Below are positions 1 through 6,899 of a stretch of DNA of 7,346 nucleotides, piece after piece. The stretch is from Deltaproteobacteria bacterium (GTDB lineage Bacteria; Myxococcota_A; UBA9042; DTJE01), in the NCBI GenBank assembly GCA_016784945.1, contig JADHTP010000154.1, positions 1 to 7,346 on the forward strand, written 5' to 3'. The stretch's first letter is position 1. The number at the start of each line of letters is the position of its first letter. The notes below the pieces were generated by a model, which did not search any database, had not been told where the DNA came from, and saw only the letters and a program-made list of their open reading frames with translations. A program made the position numbers and the translations under genes.

Positions 1-2
1 GG

Positions 3-17
3 CATTGCATCACCTCT
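3..17 (-). promoter_or_regulatory. Ribosome-binding site and likely start codon of the next gene
   Basis: On the minus strand an AGAGGTG box (17-11) is followed after 5 bases by an ATG at 5-3, the last codon before the window edge. A second ATG at 10-8 overlaps the box and is less well spaced. An ATG at 21-19 meets a TGA after two codons and can be excluded. The site lies 38 bases beyond the stop of the three-cluster iron-sulfur gene, so the unit almost certainly continues outside the window. By comparison with TfrAB and SdhABE systems the next product could be a flavoprotein, but nothing of it is visible here. Confidence 0.5.
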
Positions 18-21
18 TCAT

Positions 22-41
22 CCGCCCTTCGAGGGGGGCGG
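22..41 (-). other. Small GC hairpin between the iron-sulfur gene and the next gene
   Basis: CCGCCC (22-27) and GGGCGG (36-41) form a 6-base-pair stem with an 8-base loop. It lies between the stop codon at 56 and the next ribosome-binding site. No T-run follows on the minus strand, so it does not look like an intrinsic terminator. It could be a processing or pausing element between two genes of the operon, or chance in GC-rich DNA. Confidence 0.25.
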
Positions 42-55
42 CCACGGCTTCTACG

Positions 56-814
56 TCACAGGCCCACGTCGCTTTCCGGCCGCCAGTCCTCTTCGGCCAT
101 GGTGGGTTCCTGCTCCCGCTCCTGGTAGATCTTCTTGAGCTCGTCCAGTGGGATCTTCTTGAGTTCCTTCACGGCCTCGTCGTACTTGTCGCCCGCGATG
201 TTTTCGATCATTTCGTGTGCGTGGGCGGCCCTCGGCTTGAGCTTGCCGCCGGCCAGGCGTCGGGCCAGCTGGGCGATGTGGTACTGGGGAAGCTCACCCA
301 TGCACCGGCTGGCGCACAACCCGCACTGAATGCAGTCGAAGGAGATCTCGGCGGCGCCCAGGATGTCGCCCCGCTTGAGGTGGGCGATGTAGTCCATCAC
401 CTGCACGTCCATGGGGCAGACCTTGGTGCAGGCGTTGCAGGCCACGCACCGGAACAGTTCCGGGTACAGCGCGTGGACCGATTCCGCCACGGGCTCGATT
501 TCGGCGTAGTCGAAATCCGCCCGCAGTGCCGGGTAAAACGGTATCTGGGCCAGGTACATGTCCGGCTCGATGACCGTCTGACAGGCAAGACCCGTGTAGA
601 TCTTGTAGTCGCCCGCCTTGCGATACACCGTGCTGCAGGCGCCGCAGACGCCACCACGGCATCCGCAACCCCGGATCAGCTGGTATCCGGCGTACTCGAT
701 GGCCTTCATGATGGTCAGTTCCGCCGGCACCATGTACTTCTTTCCCATGATGTACACGGGAATCATGGTGGCGTTGGGCACCAAAGGCTCGGCCCCGCTT
801 GCCGTCTCACTCAT
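56..814 (-). CDS. SdhB/TfrB-like iron-sulfur subunit with one [2Fe-2S] and two [4Fe-4S] sites
   Basis: This 252-residue electron-transfer subunit has two domains. Residues 18-80 form a plant-type [2Fe-2S] ferredoxin domain with ligands C52-x4-C57-x2-C60 and C78; C50 is an extra cysteine. Residues 120-175 hold two canonical [4Fe-4S] motifs, C123-x2-C126-x2-C129-x3-C133-P and C161-x2-C164-x2-C167-x3-C171, the second lacking the usual proline. The order matches SdhB, FrdB and the N-terminal half of archaeal TfrB. Ordinary SdhB carries a [3Fe-4S] cluster in one site, whereas both sites here look fully four-cysteine. The C-terminal tail (about 190-252) is charged and lysine- and glutamate-rich. 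No signal peptide or membrane segment is seen, so it is probably cytoplasmic. The start at 814 follows AGGAGGT with 6-base spacing. It is the third gene of the hdrC-hdrB unit, 38 bases after hdrB. The family is sure; the physiological substrate of the complex is not. Confidence 0.88.
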   Translation of the reverse strand: MSETASGAEPLVPNATMIPVYIMGKKYMVPAELTIMKAIEYAGYQLIRGCGCRGGVCGACSTVYRKAGDYKIYTGLACQTVIEPDMYLAQIPFYPALRADFDYAEIEPVAESVHALYPELFRCVACNACTKVCPMDVQVMDYIAHLKRGDILGAAEISFDCIQCGLCASRCMGELPQYHIAQLARRLAGGKLKPRAAHAHEMIENIAGDKYDEAVKELKKIPLDELKKIYQEREQEPTMAEEDWRPESDVGL

Positions 815-852
815 CGTTGACCTCCTGACGTTCCACTGTGTCCGTTACCAAA

Positions 853-1728
853 TCAGACCGCCGCCGCGGTCAGGGTGTTTCCGTCTTTTTCCGGGCTGTT
901 CAGGTCGAAGCGGCAGACATCGGCCTCCAGGCCCAGCGCCACCGCCAGCAACTGCGTGAAGTAGTACACGGGCATTTCGTTGATTTCTTCGTACTTCTCG
1001 ACGATGGCCGGTTGCCGGCGACCCAGGTTGTAGTCGCACATGGGGCAGCTCAGGACCAGGGCCTGCGCACCCGCCTTCTGGGCCGACCGCAGGATCCGCC
1101 CGCTGGTCTCCAGGGCGGCGTCGGGATTGCCCAGGGCCTGGAAGGACCCGCAGCAGGTGTTGGAGTCGGGGGACTGCACGGGCTCCGCGCCCACGGCCTC
1201 CAGGAACTCGGCCATGATGACCGGCGTGTTGTTGGGCGTGATGGCCACGGGATCGGGCCGGATCAGGGAACATCCATAGGTCGGGGCCACCTTCAGGCCC
1301 TTGAGCGGCTTCTTTACCGCCGACTTCAGCTTGTCCCAGCCCACCACGTCCCGCAGCAGGGTCAGGAAGTGCATCACCGTCACCGAACCGCCGTAGTCGG
1401 GCTCCTCGTCCATGAAGGTGTTGAGGGTCTTCAGGTCCTCTGCGTTCTCGTTGACCCGGACGTTGGCCCGGGCCAGGGTGTTGTAGCACTGGGAGCACAG
1501 GGTGAAGACCGCGTCGCACTCTTCCTGCTGGACCCGGATGAGGTTCCGCAGGGGCGCCACCTGGTGGATCAGGTCGTCGGTGGCCAGGCTGTAGACCGCG
1601 CCGCAGCAGTTCCACTGGTCCAGTTCGATGAACTCGACTCCCAGTTCCCTGAGGCCGGCCAGGGCCGATTCCTCCAGGTTTCTGGCCTTCGTCTTCAGCG
1701 TGCAGCCCGGATAGTAGGCAAGCTTCAT
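853..1728 (-). CDS. hdrB: HdrB-like protein with two CCG domains (heterodisulfide reductase subunit B family)
   Basis: The 291-residue protein contains two complete cysteine-rich CCG domains. The first is C9-x31-C41-C42-x35-C78-x2-C81; the second is C153-x38-C192-C193-x34-C228-x2-C231. This is the HdrB signature. In methanogen HdrB each such motif holds a non-cubane [4Fe-4S] cluster that splits the CoM-S-S-CoB disulfide. In bacteria related subunits occur in SdhE/MfrE, lactate-utilisation and Hdr-Flox complexes, where the substrate is a quinone, disulfide or still unknown. Length and start fit the family, and AGGAG precedes the ATG with 6-base spacing. The gene follows the HdrC-like gene by 21 bases, the usual HdrC-HdrB pairing. 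No ligand cysteine is missing, so a catalytically competent pair of clusters is expected. The bacterial disulfide or other substrate cannot be read from the sequence, and the symbol denotes family membership only. Confidence 0.9.
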   Translation of the reverse strand: MKLAYYPGCTLKTKARNLEESALAGLRELGVEFIELDQWNCCGAVYSLATDDLIHQVAPLRNLIRVQQEECDAVFTLCSQCYNTLARANVRVNENAEDLKTLNTFMDEEPDYGGSVTVMHFLTLLRDVVGWDKLKSAVKKPLKGLKVAPTYGCSLIRPDPVAITPNNTPVIMAEFLEAVGAEPVQSPDSNTCCGSFQALGNPDAALETSGRILRSAQKAGAQALVLSCPMCDYNLGRRQPAIVEKYEEINEMPVYYFTQLLAVALGLEADVCRFDLNSPEKDGNTLTAAAV

Positions 1729-1749
1729 CTCGTCTCCTCTTCCTCTTCC

Positions 1750-2151
1750 TCAGGCAGTGAGCTTCCTGAAACCGCTGACGAAAGCGATCTGAGGCATTTC
1801 GCGCAGCTGCTCCGGAGAAAGCTTGTTGGGGTGCACCTGATCCTCGTTGTCGCGCAGGACCAGCAGTCTCATGGCCTCCATGACCTGGGGGATGTCGATG
1901 TCGCGCGGGCAGTTGACCATGCAGCTGTGGCACGCGGCGCAGGTCCAGTAGGACCTGGCCTGGGACACCCGCTCGAACTGGCCGAACTGGATGAGGTGCA
2001 TGATCTGGCGGGGCGTGAAGTCCATCTGCTCCACCACCGGACACATGCCGGTGCACTGGCCGCACTGCATGCACCGCCGGAAGTCTGCTGACGCGATCTC
2101 CTCGACCTTGTTCTGGAAGCTCTTGTCGATGTCTCGTGAGGAAATGGGCAT
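1750..2151 (-). CDS. hdrC: HdrC-like dicluster ferredoxin subunit
   Basis: The 133-residue protein has two [4Fe-4S] motifs, C27-x2-C30-x2-C33-x3-C37-P and C71-x2-C74-x2-C77-x3-C81-P. They are separated by a helical stretch, which is the arrangement of HdrC and of the N-terminal part of GlpC/HdrD-type proteins. The motif context (CPRDIDIPQVMEAMR after the second cluster) is typical of the family. It would wire electrons from the flavin side of the complex to the non-cubane clusters of the adjacent HdrB-like protein. No transmembrane segment is present, so it is not the membrane HdrE type. The gene is first in its unit, 135 bases after serC, and has the strongest Shine-Dalgarno sequence in the window. 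The symbol is used in the family sense; bacterial HdrC homologues serve several different complexes. Confidence 0.88.
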   Translation of the reverse strand: MPISSRDIDKSFQNKVEEIASADFRRCMQCGQCTGMCPVVEQMDFTPRQIMHLIQFGQFERVSQARSYWTCAACHSCMVNCPRDIDIPQVMEAMRLLVLRDNEDQVHPNKLSPEQLREMPQIAFVSGFRKLTA

Positions 2152-2154
2152 CGT

Positions 2155-2162
2155 ACCTCCTT
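2155..2162 (-). promoter_or_regulatory. Very strong Shine-Dalgarno sequence of the hdrC-like gene
   Basis: AAGGAGGT on the minus strand is a full eight-base match to the 16S rRNA anti-Shine-Dalgarno region. Its AGGAGG core ends 4 bases before the ATG at 2151. The site fixes the start and suggests that translation of the iron-sulfur unit begins independently of serC. Confidence 0.8.
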
Positions 2163-2203
2163 ACGGGGTTTCCGAAACGAGTGACAGCTTACCCGCGAAT
2201 CGG

Positions 2204-2232
2204 AGGATTTTCACCCGGAATTCCGGTGTCAA
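2204..2232 (-). promoter_or_regulatory. Promoter-like pair with a palindrome in the spacer, upstream of the hdrCB unit
   Basis: On the minus strand a perfect TTGACA (2232-2227) is followed after 17 bases by AATCCT (2209-2204), which matches only 3 of 6 positions of TATAAT. The spacer begins within CCGGAATTCCGG, a perfect 12-base palindrome (2215-2226 on the plus strand) that directly abuts the -35 box. This is the geometry of an operator under a promoter. The gap between serC and hdrC shows no intrinsic terminator with a T-run, so read-through from serC is also possible. A further 8-base palindrome, TTGATCAA, lies at 2240-2247. The weak -10 keeps confidence moderate. Confidence 0.45.
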
Positions 2233-2286
2233 GTCATCATTGATCAATTCTTGGCGCGTTGGTGGGAGGCGAGAGGTGCCTTGCGG

Positions 2287-3384
2287 TCATCCGGCCGTGC
2301 GGGCGAACTCGTCCATGAAGGACACAAGGGTCTCGATGTGGGACATTCGCGACGCGTTGTACATGGAAATCCGGATCCCGCCGAGTTTCCGGTAGCCCTT
2401 CACCCCCACCATGTCCAGTTCCCTGGCGCCTGCGATGAAACGGGCGTCCAGTTCGGCATCGGGGAGGTTGAAGGTGACGTTCATCACGGATCGGTGGGCT
2501 TTTTCCTTGACGTGGCCCTTGTAGAAGCCTTCGTGGCGGTCGATGCAGCCGTACAGCTGCTCCGCCTTGGCCCGGTTCTCCTGCTCGATGGCGGCCAGGC
2601 CGCCCCTCTGCCGGAAGGTGTCCAGCACGTTGCGCAGGAGGTAGATGGAGAAGCTGGGCGGCGTGTTGTACAGGCTGTTCTTTGCGGCGTGCACCCGGTA
2701 TTGCAGCATTTTCGGAAGGGCCTCGCTGCACCGTTCCAGGAAGTCTTCCCGGATCAGGGCCAGCACCAGTCCCGACGGCCCGAGGTTCTTCTGGGCCCCC
2801 GCGTAGATGAAACCGAAGGGCGCCACGTCGAAGGGGCGCCACATGATGTCCGAGGACATGTCACAGGCCAGGGGGAGGCCCCCGGTTTCGGGGAATCGGT
2901 GCCACTGGGTTCCATAGACCGTGTTGTTGCTGCAGAAGTGGACGTACTCGGCGTCGGGGTTCACCTCGATCCCGGCGGGGGAGGGGAGTCTGTCGAACAC
3001 GGTGTCCTCGGTGGACGCGATCACCCGGGCTGCCTCCCCGGACACGGTCATGGCTTCCACGTGCGCCCGCCGCGCCCAGTTGCCCGTCACGATGTAGTCC
3101 GCCTTCCTTCCCGAGTGCAGCAGGTTCATGGGCAGCATGCTGAACTGGAGGTTGCCTCCGCCCTGGAGGAAAAGGACCTTGAAGTGATCGGGCACGTCCA
3201 GCAACTCGCGGACCAGCGTAATGGCCTCGTTGTGGACCGCGTCGTATTCCGGGGAACGGTGGCTGATTTCCATCACGGACACGCCGGTGCCCTGGAAGTC
3301 CAGCAGTTCGTCCCGGGCCCTTTCGAGGGCCTCCACGGGCAGCGCCGCCGGGCCGGCGGAGAAATTGATGAGGCGCTTGGACAT
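2287..3384 (-). CDS. serC: Phosphoserine aminotransferase (SerC)
   Basis: The 365-residue protein is a fold-type I, PLP-dependent aminotransferase. It exchanges amino groups between glutamate and 3-phosphohydroxypyruvate to give O-phosphoserine, the second step of serine biosynthesis; many members also act in pyridoxal phosphate synthesis. The N-terminal FSAGPAALP motif (8-16), H42-R43 in the ISHRS segment, the glycine-rich GGGN at 75-78, D175 and the PLP lysine K199 in GAQKNLGPSG are all present. So are YNTPPSF (239-245) and the arginine R338 before MYNA. Length equals that of E. coli SerC (362). The ATG at 3384 is preceded by GGGAGGA with about 5-base spacing. The gene begins 10 bases after the lipoprotein stop, so translation is probably coupled. 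No serA or serB lies beside it, and the partners (an FHA protein and a lipoprotein) are unusual for serC. Confidence 0.96.
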   Translation of the reverse strand: MSKRLINFSAGPAALPVEALERARDELLDFQGTGVSVMEISHRSPEYDAVHNEAITLVRELLDVPDHFKVLFLQGGGNLQFSMLPMNLLHSGRKADYIVTGNWARRAHVEAMTVSGEAARVIASTEDTVFDRLPSPAGIEVNPDAEYVHFCSNNTVYGTQWHRFPETGGLPLACDMSSDIMWRPFDVAPFGFIYAGAQKNLGPSGLVLALIREDFLERCSEALPKMLQYRVHAAKNSLYNTPPSFSIYLLRNVLDTFRQRGGLAAIEQENRAKAEQLYGCIDRHEGFYKGHVKEKAHRSVMNVTFNLPDAELDARFIAGARELDMVGVKGYRKLGGIRISMYNASRMSHIETLVSFMDEFARTAG

Positions 3385-3394
3385 GGGTTCCTCC

Positions 3395-6118
3395 CTAGAT
3401 CTTTTCGAGCACTAAACGGAAATGGATGGGCAACGTGGAAGGGATCTGGTCATCCGGCGCCACGCCGAAGACCTCCTTGATGATATTGGTGATTCCCTCC
3501 ACGTCGATGCCCCCTTCGGTCACGTTAACGATGACCTCGACGAGGTCGTCGGTGGAGAACCCCCCCTTCAGGTCCGCGCCGGAAAAGTCCGATTCCAGGT
3601 GGATTTCCGGGTCCACCACCGAAAAGCTCCCGAGGTTCTTGCCGGTGACGTCCCGCACCGTGATGTCGTAGGCCGCGGCCGAACCGTCCCATCCGTCGGC
3701 CGTCGCAATGACGTCCACCTTCAGTTCGGTCCCCGGATCTGGCAGACCCGAACGGTCGTAGTCCTGGGCCAGGATCACGGCGGGAAAGGCCCCCGTCATG
3801 TCCAGCGTGCCGAACAGCATGGCGGGAACGAAGGGCGGAAGGAAGCCGGCCACCAAGGGGTCGTCGGGCTCCACCAGGGTCACGTTCGACGGGTCGGCCA
3901 GGTAAACCGCGTCCGGGGGATTGGTCCAGGCCTCTGCCACGGCGTCGAACACGTCCGCAATCAGGATCGCGAGTTGTTCGTCCCGCCGGGTCCAGAAGTA
4001 GGCCGAGCTGGTTTCGGCCAGATATCCGAACTTGTAGGCCGTGAGCCCCTCGGGCAGGGGGCGGGCCACCAGGTCCACGGGATAGCGGTATCGATCCTCG
4101 GCCGCCTCGAATAGATCCTTCATCTCGGTCGTGACGGCGCGGGCCGTCTCCAGGTGATTGACGGCAAGGTCCTCGTCCTGTTCACGGGCCGCGATGACGC
4201 CCGCATAGAGGGCCAGGGCGTGTTCGATGCGACGAATGGTCGTGTACAGCACGTCGTGCATTTCGACAAAAAGGGCCTTCTGCTGGTCGGTGCCTTGTGA
4301 AAGGGACCCGGGCAGCGTGTCCAGCACGGCCTGGTATTCCCCCTGCATGGAGGCCAGCAGGTCGTAGTCTTCGCTTTTCCACGCGGCGAAGGCCTCGTCA
4401 TCCATCTGGTAGACGTGGCGGAAGGCCGGCCGCACCTCACGGGACACGATGCCCGCCAGGAAACCGGCCTCATCCTGGGGCAGTTCTCCGGCGAGGTAGT
4501 GGTACACGTGGGGATTGACGTCGTAGAAGTGTTTCTTCTGCAGCCCGGTCCAGTCCTTGACGGCGCGTGCCACCCGCCCGCCCTCGTCCCCGTACAGGGC
4601 GGCTATCCAATCCAGGTAGCCGTCCCAGGTCACGTCCAGGTCCCAGGTGATCCGGGTCAGGAAATGGTCGTACTGCCAGTAGGTCCATTCGCGGCCCGTG
4701 GTAAAGGTGGCGTGGCCCTCGACACGGTACCCCGCCGGGGCTTCATCCGTGGGCGCCACGGCGTACTGGGGCAGGACCTCCCGTATGTCCCATTCCCTGG
4801 ACCAGCCGGTGAGGGGCAGGGCCAGGGGCAGGTTGATGTCGAAGCCAAGCCACCAGGCCGATTCGGGAAAGAACACCTGGCGCCGACGCTGTTCCGTGGC
4901 GGCGGAAAGGAAGTCCTTTTGGTGACTGAAGACCTCGCACCCATAGGCCGGCGCGGGGTGTTCCAGGGTGTAGAACATGGTGGTGTGCACGTAGGCGCCG
5001 AGGTCCACGTCGGTCTCCAGGGGAACGTGGAAGTAGAGGCCCCCGTCGTCGGACTCGAGGTCGCAGGTGATGTGGATCCAGGCGTAGGCCCGGACCCCCG
5101 GATGATGGGTGCGCAGGTGCTCGACCACGTGGTTCATCCAACCCACGGCCTCGGTTTCGTCGGGCTTGGTGAACTCGCTGCTGCCGATCTGGAGCCCCAC
5201 GATGTCGAATCCCGCCACCAGCAGCCGGTCGAGCCTTTCGTCGATCTGCCCGTCGGCGGCTTTCATGGCGCCCGTCGAAGGGTCCACGTCGTCTTCGCGG
5301 ATGAGCCGGAAGGCGTTCTGCTGCTGGTCCACGAAGCCCACGAGCAGGCCCACCTCGATCCCGTAGGAATGGGCTTCGTCGACGATGTCGCCGATGACGG
5401 GAAGCCAGGTGTCGAGGTCCACGGTCTTCAGCATGTGGAAGGTGAGCACGTTCTGGCGGTTCCGGGCCAGCCACTTCAGGTAATTGCTTGCCAGAATGCG
5501 GCTGTCTTCGCCCTGGGGCCGCAGGAGGAATTCGCTGGCCGGGATGGGGTGCTGCGTGTGCTCGTGGAACCCACGCATGGTGAAATGCGGGACGTGCATG
5601 ACGTCGGGGTAGTTCCAGGGGAGCGTGGCCTCCGGGTCGGCCGGGAAGAAGGTCTCCTCGGGGTGGAAGTACCGTACCCCGAGGTCGCCGATGATCCGGT
5701 AGATGCCATACATGGCCGCCGTTTCCGTTCGGGCCGTCACCGTCAGTGCGGGGCTGCCCCCTCCAAGCAGGCCGAAGTCGAGCCAGTATCCCTGGTCGCC
5801 CAGTTCCTCGTCGGCCCCGGGCACCACCAGCACGTTGATCACGGGCCGGCCGTTGGTGATGGTGGTGGTGTCGTGGATCACGAAGTCGTCGGGGGCCACC
5901 GCGCCCGTGATGCGTACCAGGGACTCTTTCAGATCATCGGCGGCCAGGGTCAGGCCGGCGCCCGGTTTTTCGGGCAGAACGACGCGGATGGCCAGGGAGC
6001 CGTCCTCGGTACGGATGGCCGGCGGGTTGCCCGGATCCACCTGGCGGGATTCGCAGCCGGGCAGGAGGGAGACCATGAAAAGGCCTGCCAGCAGGTGCGT
6101 GACGGCGGTTCGGTTCAT
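3395..6118 (-). CDS. Large lipoprotein with GH67/GH20-like N-terminus and probable TIM barrel
   Basis: The 907-residue product begins with a lipoprotein signal: a charged start, a hydrophobic core and the lipobox LPG-C22, followed by E23, so it is probably anchored to a membrane facing the periplasm or the outside. Residues about 45-165 resemble the small alpha/beta domain preceding the barrel of alpha-glucuronidases (GH67), GH20 enzymes and DUF4838 proteins: AADDLKESLVRITGA (59-73) and the YGIYRIIGDLGVRYFHP stretch (137-153). Residues about 176-460 look like a TIM barrel, starting at MRGFHEH. About 480-720 is helical and starts with a TWDLDVTWDGYLDWIAALYG pattern as in that superfamily. Residues 740-907 are probably beta-rich with no recognised domain. 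The number of acidic and aromatic residues in the barrel fits a glycan-active enzyme, but I cannot identify the catalytic pair. GGAG precedes the ATG by 8 bases. It sits 30 bases after the FHA gene and 10 before serC. A polysaccharide-degrading or carbohydrate-binding role is inference. Confidence 0.75.
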   Translation of the reverse strand: MNRTAVTHLLAGLFMVSLLPGCESRQVDPGNPPAIRTEDGSLAIRVVLPEKPGAGLTLAADDLKESLVRITGAVAPDDFVIHDTTTITNGRPVINVLVVPGADEELGDQGYWLDFGLLGGGSPALTVTARTETAAMYGIYRIIGDLGVRYFHPEETFFPADPEATLPWNYPDVMHVPHFTMRGFHEHTQHPIPASEFLLRPQGEDSRILASNYLKWLARNRQNVLTFHMLKTVDLDTWLPVIGDIVDEAHSYGIEVGLLVGFVDQQQNAFRLIREDDVDPSTGAMKAADGQIDERLDRLLVAGFDIVGLQIGSSEFTKPDETEAVGWMNHVVEHLRTHHPGVRAYAWIHITCDLESDDGGLYFHVPLETDVDLGAYVHTTMFYTLEHPAPAYGCEVFSHQKDFLSAATEQRRRQVFFPESAWWLGFDINLPLALPLTGWSREWDIREVLPQYAVAPTDEAPAGYRVEGHATFTTGREWTYWQYDHFLTRITWDLDVTWDGYLDWIAALYGDEGGRVARAVKDWTGLQKKHFYDVNPHVYHYLAGELPQDEAGFLAGIVSREVRPAFRHVYQMDDEAFAAWKSEDYDLLASMQGEYQAVLDTLPGSLSQGTDQQKALFVEMHDVLYTTIRRIEHALALYAGVIAAREQDEDLAVNHLETARAVTTEMKDLFEAAEDRYRYPVDLVARPLPEGLTAYKFGYLAETSSAYFWTRRDEQLAILIADVFDAVAEAWTNPPDAVYLADPSNVTLVEPDDPLVAGFLPPFVPAMLFGTLDMTGAFPAVILAQDYDRSGLPDPGTELKVDVIATADGWDGSAAAYDITVRDVTGKNLGSFSVVDPEIHLESDFSGADLKGGFSTDDLVEVIVNVTEGGIDVEGITNIIKEVFGVAPDDQIPSTLPIHFRLVLEKI

Positions 6119-6148
6119 CGGCGCATCTCCACGAGTCGAGTCCCCGGA

Positions 6149-6872
6149 TCAGACGGACAGGGGCGGGTCCAGCACGCCGGAGACCACGACCAGCATCTCC
6201 AGGTCATGGTCGATGAAGTACCGGGGATTGCATCGCATGGAGTCCGCATACACCACGCCCACGAGTTCGTTGTTGACCTGGACGAGCACCGCCGCGGCGC
6301 CGAAGACCACTGGGGCCTTCACGTCGTTGTCCACGCAGGGCCTGCGGGACGTCACCACCTTTTCCACCGTCGCCGCGTAGGGTGTGGCGGCCGCTCTCGG
6401 GTGGTCCAGGTGGGGGATGGTGGCAATGCCTGCCATCTCCAGGCGACGGCGCGCCCGGCTCCGGAACCGAATCGGTGTCCAGGGCGTCCTTCAATGCCTG
6501 CCTGTCCAGCTTGCTGGTGGCGCTGTCCACGGCCTCCCTGGACATGACCCGTCGCTTGAGCACCGAGTCCTGGTCGACCGGCCCCGTGTCCTTGGTGAGC
6601 TTGAACAGGGTCTGTCCGACCTGGACCCTGTCCCCGTACATCAGGTGGGCCTCCACCACGGGGCCCTCGTTGACGAGAATGCCGTTTTTGCTCTGGAGGT
6701 CCCGGATCTGGTAGGCGGCCATATCCCAGAAAATGGTGGCATGGCGGCGAGAAACCGACGGGTCCAGTAGCCGGATGAGATTGGCCGGGCTGCGCCCGAT
6801 GGTCAGCACCCTTTCGCCGAGACGGTAAATGACCCCGCTTCCTTCACCCTCGATAACCGCGGGAATGCCCAT
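6149..6872 (-). pseudogene. FHA-domain protein with C-terminal GAF-like region, interrupted by a frameshift
   Basis: The N-terminal reading frame (from 6872) encodes a complete FHA domain, a phosphothreonine-binding fold: G26-R27-S, S41-R-R-H44 and N63-G64 are the conserved binding residues, and LMYGDRVQVGQT (77-88) fits the last strands. After about residue 135 this frame becomes an R/G/P-rich stretch typical of an out-of-frame reading of GC-rich DNA, and ends at 6204. The frame one base further on is open from 6490 to 6149 with high GC3. It encodes a stretch from about 6436 resembling the second half of a GAF domain (LVQVNNELVGVVYADS, then FIDHDLEMLVVVSGVL). A single extra base, or two missing ones, between about 6490 and 6436 would join them into a protein of about 240 residues, as in known FHA-GAF signalling proteins. 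It could be a true mutation or an assembly error. The ATG at 6872 has AGGAG 10 bases upstream (6887-6883). A conserved FHA partner, such as a Ser/Thr kinase, is not in view. Confidence 0.7.
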
Positions 6873-6899
6873 AGACCGACATCTCCTGATTGACGGCGA

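Noticed and set aside
853..1728. Glycolate oxidase GlcF or lactate-utilisation LutA assignment for the CCG protein
   Set aside because: Two CCG domains are shared by these families, but the direct HdrC-like neighbour and the SdhB-like partner favour the Hdr/Tfr grouping; no lutB, lutC or glcD is present.
838..2091. Long plus-strand open frame opposite hdrB and hdrC
   Set aside because: It lies antisense to two genes with intact cysteine motifs. Its composition (G-, V-, H- and R-rich without domains) is what the complement of GC-rich coding DNA gives.
2152..2286. Intrinsic terminator after serC
   Set aside because: The only good stem (2212-2228) is followed on the minus strand by an A-rich, not T-rich, stretch, and it overlaps the promoter-like TTGACA.
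2251..3480. 409-codon plus-strand open frame opposite serC
   Set aside because: SerC on the other strand has all active-site residues; the antisense frame is a by-product of high GC3.
6149..6436. Independent small gene starting at 6436
   Set aside because: The ATG has no spaced ribosome-binding site and would start in the middle of a GAF-like fold; continuation of the FHA gene through a frameshift explains it better.
4415..6547. 710-codon plus-strand open frame opposite the lipoprotein and FHA genes
   Set aside because: It mirrors the codon phase of the minus-strand genes, has no recognisable domain or plausible ribosome-binding site, and crosses two separate genes.
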